Origin: Bordetella flabilis
Lineage (GTDB): Bacteria; Pseudomonadota; Gammaproteobacteria; Burkholderiales; Burkholderiaceae_B
NCBI RefSeq assembly: GCF_001676725.1
Contig: NZ_CP016172.1
Coordinates: 4,340,001-4,404,000 of the forward strand
Reading direction: 5' to 3'
Length of the DNA: 64,000 bases
Part shown: piece after piece, positions 55,175-62,562 of the stretch
Layout of the letters: each line of letters opens with the position of its first letter
Numbering within the stretch: position 1 is the stretch's first letter
Translations under genes and position numbers: made by a program
Notes under the pieces: model-generated
The model's database searches: none
Told to the model about the DNA's origin: nothing
Seen by the model: the letters and a program-made list of their open reading frames with translations, nothing else

Positions 55175-55317
55175 TAGGCCCCTGCCGCCGCACCATCTCG
55201 CCGCAAGGCGCGACGACCGCGCATCCCTGCAACCACAGGCCGGTCGGCCCTTTGAACGGCGCCCCATCCCCGGAGAGAGCGGCGTTTCATCTCCCGAAGC
55301 CGGGGCCGGCCGAAAAC

Positions 55318-55332
55318 TGGCATACCTATTGC
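55318..55332 (+). promoter_or_regulatory. Sigma-54-type promoter for the nitrate operon
   Basis: TGGCATACCTATTGC has GG (55319-55320) and GC (55331-55332) with the required ten-base gap, followed by TTTG. The predicted start, near 55344, coincides with the first base of the hexaloop hairpin series, so the leader RNA would begin directly with the regulatory structure. Confidence 0.78.
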
Positions 55333-55344
55333 TTTGATGAAAGC

Positions 55345-55402
55345 GACGGCCAACGGGGGTCGTCACTGCCGTCAGCGCGGCAACCGGAACAACGACGTTC
55401 CG
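55345..55402 (+). promoter_or_regulatory. ANTAR-target hexaloop hairpins in the nitrate operon leader
   Basis: Three consecutive hairpins with six-base loops. P1: stem GACGGCC/GGTCGTC (55345-55364, one G-U pair), loop AACGGG. Middle: stem TGCCG/CGGCA (55367-55382), loop TCAGCG. P2: stem CGGAAC/GTTCCG (55385-55402), loop AACGAC. P1 and P2 carry A at loop position 1 and G at position 4, the known ANTAR signature; the middle one has only G4. The 3' arm of P2 is also part of the 5' arm of the terminator, so P2 and the terminator cannot form together. ANTAR binding to P1-P2 would allow readthrough. Confidence 0.82.
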
Positions 55403-55448
55403 CACGTCCAGGGAATCGCTTCCCGGGCGCGCGGAACGTTTTTTTTTT
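55395..55448 (+). terminator. Leader terminator (attenuator) before nrtA
   Basis: Arms ACGTTCCGC (55395-55403) and GCGGAACGT (55431-55439), with an inner hairpin GGGAA/TTCCC, followed by nine T residues (55440-55448). It ends 14 bases before the nrtA ATG. Its 5' arm overlaps hairpin P2, giving a clear terminator/antiterminator switch. Confidence 0.9.
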
Positions 55449-55462
55449 GACTGGAGCGACGA

Positions 55463-56758
55463 ATGAAGCGCAACAAAGGTCTGCAGCATCCGACTTCCAC
55501 GCCCGCGGCCATGGCGAATCCTGGACGGCGTCGCTGGATCGCCCAGTCCGCCCAGCGTCTGGCCGGCGCCGGCCTGCTGACCCTGGTGGATCCCCTGGTG
55601 CGTGCCGGTGCCTGGGCCGCCGGCTCGGATGCTCCCGAGAAACCCGAGGTCCGGATCGGCTTCATTCCGCTCACGGACTGTGCCTCCGTGGTCATGGCGT
55701 CGGTGCTGGGCATAGACAAGAAGTACGGGGTCAAGATCACGCCGTCGAAAGAAGCGTCCTGGGCGGGCGTGCGAGACAAGCTGATCAACGGCGAACTGGA
55801 CTTTGCGCATGTCCTGTATGGGCTGGTGTACGGCGTCCACCTGGGCGTCGGCGGACCGAAGAAAGACATGGCGGTGCTGATGGCGCTGAACCAGAACGGG
55901 CAGGCCATCTCGCTGTCGCAGCAACTGAAGGATGCCGGCGTGACCGACGGCGCATCGCTGGCCAGGCAGATGTCGACGCAGAAGCGCGACTACACCTTCG
56001 CGCAGACTTTTCCGACCGGCACGCATGCGATGTGGCTGTACTACTGGATGGCGGCCTACGGCATCGACCCCATGCGCGATGCGAAGGTGATCACCGTCCC
56101 GCCGCCGCAAATGGTGGCCAACATGCGCATCGGTAATATGGACGGCTTCTGCGTCGGCGAACCGTGGAATGCGCGCGCCATCTCCGACAAGGTCGGGTTC
56201 ACCGCCGCGACGACGCAGGACATCTGGGTCGATCATCCGGAAAAGGTGTTGGGAACCACGGCAGACTTCGTCACGCGGTATCCCAACACGGCGCGCGCTG
56301 TCACGGCGGCCGTGCTGGAGGCCGGCAAATGGATAGACGCCTCGGCGGAGAACAGGCGCAAGACCGCCGAAACCGTAGCAGCCAAGTCCTACATCAACAC
56401 CGATATGTCGGTGATCGTCGACCGCATGCTGGGCCGCTACGCCAACGGCCTGGGCAAGACCTGGGACGACGCGCATGCGATGCGCTTCTATGGCGACGGC
56501 GCCGCGAACTTTCCCTACCTCAGCGACGGCATGTGGTTCCTGACCCAACACAAGCGCTGGGGACTGCTGAAGGAACATCCCGATTACCTGGCCGTGGCGC
56601 GGCAGATCAACCGCATCGACGTCTACAAGCAGGCGGCGACGGCCGCCGGGGCCACCCTGCCCGCCGCGGACATGCGCAGCGCCAGGCTGATCGACGGCAT
56701 CGTGTGGGATGGCAGCAATCCGGCCGCGTATGCGGACGGTTTCAAGATCAAGGCCTGA
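55463..56758 (+). CDS. nrtA: Nitrate ABC transporter substrate-binding protein (NrtA/CmpA family)
   Basis: A 431-residue binding protein. The N-terminus has a twin-arginine-like signal (GRRRWIAQSAQRLAGAGLLT, about 21-40). The mature part shows VRIGFIPLTDCASVVMA, LDFAHVLYGLVYGVHLGVGG, TFPTGTHAMWLYYWMAAYG and FCVGEPWNARAI, all typical of NrtA/CmpA. It is the first gene of the operon, 14 bases after the leader terminator, and precedes the permease by 12 bases. The clear export signal argues against it being a cytoplasmic NasS-type sensor. Confidence 0.9.
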   Translation: MKRNKGLQHPTSTPAAMANPGRRRWIAQSAQRLAGAGLLTLVDPLVRAGAWAAGSDAPEKPEVRIGFIPLTDCASVVMASVLGIDKKYGVKITPSKEASWAGVRDKLINGELDFAHVLYGLVYGVHLGVGGPKKDMAVLMALNQNGQAISLSQQLKDAGVTDGASLARQMSTQKRDYTFAQTFPTGTHAMWLYYWMAAYGIDPMRDAKVITVPPPQMVANMRIGNMDGFCVGEPWNARAISDKVGFTAATTQDIWVDHPEKVLGTTADFVTRYPNTARAVTAAVLEAGKWIDASAENRRKTAETVAAKSYINTDMSVIVDRMLGRYANGLGKTWDDAHAMRFYGDGAANFPYLSDGMWFLTQHKRWGLLKEHPDYLAVARQINRIDVYKQAATAAGATLPAADMRSARLIDGIVWDGSNPAAYADGFKIKA

Positions 56759-56770
56759 CCAGGAGCCGAT

Positions 56771-57595
56771 ATGGAACGTTCGCTTTCCCTCCCCCTTGCC
56801 CGCCTGGGCCACGCCTGGCGCGAGCGCTTCGAAGGCGCCCTGCGCGCCGTCATCGGGCCGGCGGCCGGTTTCGCGATCTTCGTGCTGGTGTGGCAGGTCA
56901 TCGCCATGCTGGCGCCGGCGATCCCCACACCGGCGAAGACCTGGGATGCCGCGACGGCGCTGTTCGCACACCCCTTCTACGACAACGGCCCCAACGACAA
57001 AGGCATAGGCTGGAATGTGCTGGCCTCGCTGTTGCGCGTGGCGGCCGGCTTCAGCCTGGCGGCCGTGGTCGGCATTCCGGTGGGCTTCGCCATCGGCCGG
57101 TTCAAGGCGCTGAACGCCATGCTGTCGCCCATCGTGAGCCTGCTGCGGCCCGTATCGCCCCTGGCCTGGCTGCCATTGGGCCTGCTGCTGTTCAAGTCGG
57201 CGGATCCCGCCGCCATCTGGACCATTTTCATCTGCTCGATCTGGCCGATGATCATCAATACCGCGGTAGGCGTGACGCGCGTGCCGCAGGACTACCTGAA
57301 CGTGGCGCGCGTGCTGGACCTGTCCGAATGGAAAGTCCTGACGCGTGTACTGCTGCCCGCGGTGCTGCCCTACGTGCTGACGGGTGTGCGCCTGTCCATC
57401 GGCACCGCCTGGCTGGTGATCGTCGCCGCCGAGATGCTGACCGGAGGTACGGGCATCGGCTTCTGGCTTTGGGACGAGTGGAACAACCTCAAGGTGGAAC
57501 ACATCGTGATCGCCATCTTCATCATCGGCATCGTCGGCCTGGTGCTGGAAGTGCTGCTGATGCAGTTGGCCCGGCACTTCACCTACGAGGAGTAA
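56771..57595 (+). CDS. nrtB: Nitrate ABC transporter permease
   Basis: A 274-residue membrane protein of the NrtB/SsuC family: helices at about 33-53 (AGFAIFVLVWQVIAMLA) and further ones, the coupling loop DYLNVARVLDLSEWKVLTRV, and GTAWLVIVAAEMLTGGTGIG. It follows nrtA by 12 bases and the ATPase gene starts 4 bases after its stop. It should act with NrtA and the fused ATPase. Confidence 0.92.
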   Translation: MERSLSLPLARLGHAWRERFEGALRAVIGPAAGFAIFVLVWQVIAMLAPAIPTPAKTWDAATALFAHPFYDNGPNDKGIGWNVLASLLRVAAGFSLAAVVGIPVGFAIGRFKALNAMLSPIVSLLRPVSPLAWLPLGLLLFKSADPAAIWTIFICSIWPMIINTAVGVTRVPQDYLNVARVLDLSEWKVLTRVLLPAVLPYVLTGVRLSIGTAWLVIVAAEMLTGGTGIGFWLWDEWNNLKVEHIVIAIFIIGIVGLVLEVLLMQLARHFTYEE

Positions 57596-57599
57596 AGCC

Positions 57600-59711
57600 A
57601 TGCAGAAATTCGTACGCATCGAGCGCGTGGGCCAGGTGTTCCAGACACGCAAGGGTCCGTTCGTGGCGCTGCGCGACATCGATCTGACGGTGGCGCAGGG
57701 CGAGTTCATCACGCTGATCGGCCATTCGGGGTGCGGCAAATCCACGCTGCTGAACCTCGTCGCGGGGCTGTCCCGTCCCACGTCCGGCGTACTGCTGTGC
57801 GCGGAGAAGGAGATCGCCGGGCCCGGGCCGGAACGCGCGGTGGTCTTCCAGAACCATTCCCTGCTGCCCTGGATGAGCTGCTTCCAGAACGTATATCTGG
57901 GCGTGGAGCGCGTGTTCGGCCAGTTGGAAGGCAAGGCGCGCATGGTGGAACGCACCCACGCCGCGCTGGAACTGGTGGGGCTGACGCACGCGCGCTCCAA
58001 GTTGCCGCGCGAGATATCCGGCGGCATGAAGCAGCGCGTCGGCATCGCCCGCGCGCTGGCCATGGAGCCCAAGGTCCTGCTGATGGACGAGCCCTTCGGC
58101 GCGCTGGACGCGCTGACGCGCGCCCATCTGCAGGACGAACTGCTGAAGATCGTGGCGAAGACGCGCACCACGACCATCATGGTCACGCACGACGTGGACG
58201 AGGCCGTCCTGCTGTCGGACCGCATCGTCATGCTGACCAACGGCCCCGCCGCCACCATCGGGCAGGTCCTGCCCGTGCCGCTTGCGCGCCCGCGCGACCG
58301 CGTCGAACTGGCCAACGATCCCGCCTACCTGGCCTGCCGCGCGGCGGTGGTGGATTTCCTGCACCGGCGCTATGGCAACCCCGCCCTGGGAAAAACGCCG
58401 GCGGAACCGGCCCCGGCCACCGCGGCGGTTCCCGCCGATCCGGTTCATTCCCTCCATGCGATCCAACTGCCCGCGATTCCCGACACCCCCGCCATGGCGG
58501 AAGGCGGCAACGCGGACAGCCGCGTGGCAGGCGCCTGGCTCGCCGGCAGCGACAAGCCGGAAAAACAGACCGTTCGCCTCGGCTTCATTCCCCTGGTCGA
58601 CGGCGCCACCGTCGCCATGGCGGCGGAGCTCGGCTTCGACAAGCGTTACGGCCTGCGGATCGAGACGCGCAAACAGGCCTCCTGGGCCATGGTGCGCGAC
58701 GGCCTGGGCGACGGCACGCTGGACGCGTCGCATGCGCTTTACTCCATGGTCTATGGCACGCACCTGGGCATCGGCGGGGATGCCACGCCCATGGCCATCC
58801 TGATGGCGCTGAGCCAGAACGGCCAGGGCATCGTCCTGGCGCGCAGCATCGCCGAACGCGGCATACGCGACGGCTGGGCCCTGGCCCAGGCCGTGCGCGC
58901 CGGCGAGAGCCTGACGCTGGCGCATACCTTCGCCACGGGTACGCACGCCATGTGGCTGGCCTATTGGCTGGCCGCGCACGGCATCGACCCGACCCGCGAC
59001 GTCGACCGGGTGGTAGTGCCGCCACCGCGCACGGTCGCGGCGCTGCAGGACGGCCTGGTCCATGGCTTCTGCGTCGGCGAACCCTGGCATACGGTGGCCA
59101 TCGAGACCGGTGCGGGCTTCAATGTGGCCACCACCCAGTCCATGTGGCCGGGGCACCCGGAGAAGGTGCTGGCCGCCACGGCGCAATGGGTCGACGCCCA
59201 CCCGAATACCGCACGCGCGTTGACGGCGGCCTTGCTGGACACGGCGCGCTATGTGGACGATCCCGCCAACCGCGAGGCCGTGGCCCGCCGGCTGGCGCAG
59301 CCGGACCTGATCGGCCAGCCGGCCGACCTGATCGCGGGCTGCCTGGCGGGACACGGACGCGATGGCCTGGGCCGCCAGTGGCAGGACAAGGACGGCCTGA
59401 CCTTCTTCGACGCGGGCCGCGCCACCTATCCCTATCCGTCCGACGGCATGTGGTTCCTGACGCAGTTCGTGCGCTGGGGCCTGTTGCGCGAAGCCCCCGA
59501 CTACCGCGCCGTGGCGAGCGAGGTGCAACGCACCGCCCTGTACGCGCAGGCCGCGGCAGCGGCGGGCGTGCCGGTGCCGCCCTCTACCGACCGCGACGTG
59601 CGCCTGTTCGATGGCCGGCATTGGCGCGCCCGCGACGCCGCGTCCTACGCCACCAGCTTTCCCATCGCCGCGCGCCGGGACGCGACGCAGGCCGCCGACG
59701 CGGGTGCTTGA
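57600..59711 (+). CDS. nrtC: Nitrate transporter ATPase fused to an NrtA-like domain (NrtC type)
   Basis: A 703-residue fusion. Residues 1-260 are the ATPase: Walker A GHSGCGKST (41-49), signature [13 protein letters not shown] (140-152), Walker B LLMDEPFGALD (160-170). After a Pro/Ala linker, residues about 322-690 repeat the NrtA fold (VRLGFIPLVDGATVAMAAEL, SHALYSMVYGTHLGIGG, FCVGEPWHTVAI), clearly related to the adjacent nrtA product. Cyanobacterial NrtC has this layout and its extra domain gives nitrate/ammonium control of uptake. No second plain ATPase (NrtD) is present before nirB, so the transporter would use two copies of this subunit. Confidence 0.9.
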   Translation: MQKFVRIERVGQVFQTRKGPFVALRDIDLTVAQGEFITLIGHSGCGKSTLLNLVAGLSRPTSGVLLCAEKEIAGPGPERAVVFQNHSLLPWMSCFQNVYLGVERVFGQLEGKARMVERTHAALELVGLTHARSKLPREISGGMKQRVGIARALAMEPKVLLMDEPFGALDALTRAHLQDELLKIVAKTRTTTIMVTHDVDEAVLLSDRIVMLTNGPAATIGQVLPVPLARPRDRVELANDPAYLACRAAVVDFLHRRYGNPALGKTPAEPAPATAAVPADPVHSLHAIQLPAIPDTPAMAEGGNADSRVAGAWLAGSDKPEKQTVRLGFIPLVDGATVAMAAELGFDKRYGLRIETRKQASWAMVRDGLGDGTLDASHALYSMVYGTHLGIGGDATPMAILMALSQNGQGIVLARSIAERGIRDGWALAQAVRAGESLTLAHTFATGTHAMWLAYWLAAHGIDPTRDVDRVVVPPPRTVAALQDGLVHGFCVGEPWHTVAIETGAGFNVATTQSMWPGHPEKVLAATAQWVDAHPNTARALTAALLDTARYVDDPANREAVARRLAQPDLIGQPADLIAGCLAGHGRDGLGRQWQDKDGLTFFDAGRATYPYPSDGMWFLTQFVRWGLLREAPDYRAVASEVQRTALYAQAAAAAGVPVPPSTDRDVRLFDGRHWRARDAASYATSFPIAARRDATQAADAGA

Positions 59712-59740
59712 AAGCGCGATGGACGCCTTGGAGACCTCGC

Positions 59741-62173
59741 ATGGATAAACCGAAACTCGTCATGGTGGGCAACGGCATGGCCGGCGTCCGCACCCTGGAA
59801 GAACTGCTCAAGCTCGACCCGGACCTGTACGACATCACCGTGTTCGGCGCCGAGCCGTGGCCGAACTACAACCGCATCCTGCTGTCGCCCGTCCTGACCG
59901 GCGAGCACACCGTGCAGGACATCGTGCTGAACGACGTGCAATGGTATGCCGACCATGGCATACGCCTCCTGCTCAACCGCACCGTGACGCATATCAACCG
60001 GGCGCGTCGCCAGGTGCAGGCGGAGGACGGCACGGTGGCGCCTTATGACAAGCTGCTGCTCGCCACGGGGTCCAGTCCGGTCATCCTGCCGGTCCCCGGC
60101 AAGGACCTGCAAGGGGTCATCACGTTCCGCGACATCCAGGACGTGAACCAGATGATCGAAGCGGCGGCCAGCCACCGGCGCGCCGTCGTGATCGGCGGCG
60201 GCCTGCTCGGCCTGGAGGCCGCCAACGGGCTGGCGGCGCGCGGCATGTCGGTGTCCGTCGTGCACCTGGCCGAAACGCTGCTGGAGCGCCAGCTTGACGC
60301 CAGCGCCGGCGCCCTGCTCCGTCAGAGCCTGGAAGCCCGCGGCCTGACCTTCCTGATGCCGCGCCAGACGGCGGCCATCCTCGGCGACCCATCGGGCCGG
60401 GTGCGCGCCGTGCGTTTCGCCGACGGCGAGGAAGTCGACGCCGACCTGGTCGTGATGGCCGTGGGCATCCGGCCCAACGCAGCCCTGGCGGAAGCGGCCG
60501 GGCTGTACGTGAATCGCGGGGTGGTCGTCTCCGATACGATGCAGACCTATGATCCGCGCATTTATGCGGTCGGCGAATGCGTCAGCCACCGTGGCATCGC
60601 CTACGGCCTGGTCGCCCCGCTGTTCGAACAGGCCAAGGTGGCGGCCAACCATCTCGCCCTGCATGGCATCGGACGCTACGAAGGCAGCGTCACCTCGACC
60701 AAGCTCAAGGTCACCGGCATCGATGTATTCTCCGCGGGTGACTTCATCGGCGGACCTGACACCGAGGCCATCACGCTCGCCGACCCGGTCGGCGGCATCT
60801 ACAAGAAGCTGATGGTCAAGGGCGACAAGCTGGTGGGTGCCTGCCTCTATGGGGACACCGCCGATGGCGCCTGGTATTTCCGCCTGATCCGCGAAGGCAG
60901 GTCCATCGCGGATCTGCGCGACCACTTGATGCTGGGCGAGCAAATCCTGGGCGATACCGGCCACGCGGGCGAGAACCGCGTCACAACCATGCCGGACAGC
61001 GCGGAAGTCTGCGGATGCAACGGCGTGTGCAAAGGCGCCATCGTGCAGGCGATACGCGAGCAGGGACTGTTCACGGTCGACGACGTCAGGAAGTACACCA
61101 AGGCGTCCAGCTCCTGTGGATCCTGCGCCCCGCTGGTCGAACAGATCCTCATCAACTGCGTGGGCGGCGCGGCCGACGTCAAGCCGAAGTCGGAAAAGCC
61201 GCTCTGCGGCTGTACCGACCTGACGCACGGCCAGGTGCGCAAGGCGATCCGCGCGCAGCACCTGACCTCTGTCGCGGACGCCATGGCGTTCATGGAATGG
61301 CGCACGCCCGACGGCTGCGCGACCTGCCGGCCGGCGCTCAACTACTACCTGATCAGCACCTGGCCCGGCGAAGCGCGCGACGACCCGCAGTCGCGCCTGG
61401 TCAACGAACGCATGCACGCCAATATCCAGAAAGACGGGAGGTATTCCGTGGTGCCGCGCATGTGGGGCGGCGTCACAAATGCCGCGGAGTTGCGCCGTAT
61501 CGCCGACGTGGCGGACAAGTACGCGGTGCCGCTGGTGAAAGTCACCGGCGGCCAGCGCATCGACCTGCTGGGCGTCAGAAAGGAAGACCTGCCCGCCATC
61601 TGGGCGGACCTCGACATGCCTTCCGGCCACGCCTATGGCAAGAGCCTGCGCACCGTCAAGACCTGCGTGGGCAGCGAATTCTGCCGCTTCGGCACGCAGG
61701 ACTCCACCGCCATGGGCATCGCGCTGGAAAAGGACCTGTTCGGCATGTGGAGCCCGCACAAGGTCAAGCTGGCGGTGTCCGGCTGTCCGCGCAATTGCGC
61801 CGAGTCGGGCATCAAGGACGTGGGCGTCATCGCGGTGGAATCCGGCTGGGAGCTCTATGTCGGCGGCAACGGCGGCATCAAGACCGAGGCCGCGCAGTTC
61901 TTCGCCAAGGTCAGGACGGCGCAGGAAGTCCTGGAACACACCGGCGCCTTCCTGCAGCTGTACCGCGAGGAAGCGTTCTACCTGGAGCGCACCGTGCACT
62001 TCCTGGCGCGTGTCGGCCTGGACTACGCCAAGGCGAAGGTGGTGGAAGATGCGGCGCAGCGGGCCGCCCTGTACGCCCGCCTGCGTTTCGCGCTGTCCTT
62101 CGAAGCCGATCCCTGGGTCGAACGGACAGCCTCGCCGTCGGCGGCCCGCGACTACCAGACCCTGTCCGCCTGA
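59741..62173 (+). CDS. nirB: Nitrite reductase [NAD(P)H] large subunit
   Basis: Reduces nitrite to ammonium with NAD(P)H. The 810-residue protein has two FAD/NAD-binding motifs (VMVGNGMAGVRTLEELLK and AVVIGGGLLGLEAANGLA), two BFD-like [2Fe-2S] segments (CGCNGVCKG at about 424; CGCTDLTHG at about 485), a sulfite/nitrite reductase half-repeat, and the siroheme/[4Fe-4S] ligands C642, C648 (CVGSEFC) and C682, C686 (CPRNC). The ATG at 59741 begins MDKPKLVMVGNG; the same frame is open for 2 kb upstream but that is the nrtC gene in another frame. nirD follows after 14 bases. Confidence 0.95.
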   Translation: MDKPKLVMVGNGMAGVRTLEELLKLDPDLYDITVFGAEPWPNYNRILLSPVLTGEHTVQDIVLNDVQWYADHGIRLLLNRTVTHINRARRQVQAEDGTVAPYDKLLLATGSSPVILPVPGKDLQGVITFRDIQDVNQMIEAAASHRRAVVIGGGLLGLEAANGLAARGMSVSVVHLAETLLERQLDASAGALLRQSLEARGLTFLMPRQTAAILGDPSGRVRAVRFADGEEVDADLVVMAVGIRPNAALAEAAGLYVNRGVVVSDTMQTYDPRIYAVGECVSHRGIAYGLVAPLFEQAKVAANHLALHGIGRYEGSVTSTKLKVTGIDVFSAGDFIGGPDTEAITLADPVGGIYKKLMVKGDKLVGACLYGDTADGAWYFRLIREGRSIADLRDHLMLGEQILGDTGHAGENRVTTMPDSAEVCGCNGVCKGAIVQAIREQGLFTVDDVRKYTKASSSCGSCAPLVEQILINCVGGAADVKPKSEKPLCGCTDLTHGQVRKAIRAQHLTSVADAMAFMEWRTPDGCATCRPALNYYLISTWPGEARDDPQSRLVNERMHANIQKDGRYSVVPRMWGGVTNAAELRRIADVADKYAVPLVKVTGGQRIDLLGVRKEDLPAIWADLDMPSGHAYGKSLRTVKTCVGSEFCRFGTQDSTAMGIALEKDLFGMWSPHKVKLAVSGCPRNCAESGIKDVGVIAVESGWELYVGGNGGIKTEAAQFFAKVRTAQEVLEHTGAFLQLYREEAFYLERTVHFLARVGLDYAKAKVVEDAAQRAALYARLRFALSFEADPWVERTASPSAARDYQTLSA

Positions 62174-62187
62174 AGCAAGGAGACGCC

Positions 62188-62562
62188 ATGACCCAAGCCG
62201 ATACCCCCGTCCTGGACGGACGCCGCGGACGGGCCGATGCCCGCACATCCCCCGGGGTCTGTCGCGTGGAGGACATCCCGCCGCTGGGGACGCGCGTGGT
62301 GCGCCGCGCCGGCGCCGAAGACATCGCCCTGTTCCGCTGCCGCGACGACCGCATTTTCGCGGTCATCGACCGCTGCCCCCATAAGGGCGGCCCGCTGTCG
62401 GCCGGGCTGGTGCACGGCCACGCCGTCACGTGCCCGCTGCACGGCTGGACCATCGAACTGGACAGCGGCCAGGCGCAGGCGCCGGACGTGGGCTGCGTCC
62501 AGACCATACCCGTGCGGGTGGAGGACGGTATCGTGCACCTGGCCATGGAGGCGCAAGGCTGA
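62188..62562 (+). CDS. nirD: Nitrite reductase small subunit NirD (Rieske type)
   Basis: A 124-residue Rieske-fold protein that partners NirB. It keeps the cluster ligands CPHKGG and CPLHGW (C-x-H and C-x2-H), whereas the enterobacterial NirD has the fold without a cluster, so this one probably carries [2Fe-2S]. AAGGAG lies six bases before the ATG at 62188. Its TGA overlaps the nasA ATG by one base (TGATG), indicating coupled translation. Confidence 0.9.
   Translation: MTQADTPVLDGRRGRADARTSPGVCRVEDIPPLGTRVVRRAGAEDIALFRCRDDRIFAVIDRCPHKGGPLSAGLVHGHAVTCPLHGWTIELDSGQAQAPDVGCVQTIPVRVEDGIVHLAMEAQG

Noticed and set aside
54974-58315. Long minus-strand open frame extending the ANTAR gene upstream across the nitrate genes
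   Set aside because: The ANTAR gene has its own ATG, ribosome-binding site and promoter at 54973-55017; the extension is antisense to nrtA and nrtB.
57731-59740. Open frame continuous with nirB for 2 kb upstream
   Set aside because: It is the alternative frame of nrtC, with Arg/Gly-rich translation and no family sequence. nirB starts at 59741 with its FAD-binding motif directly after.
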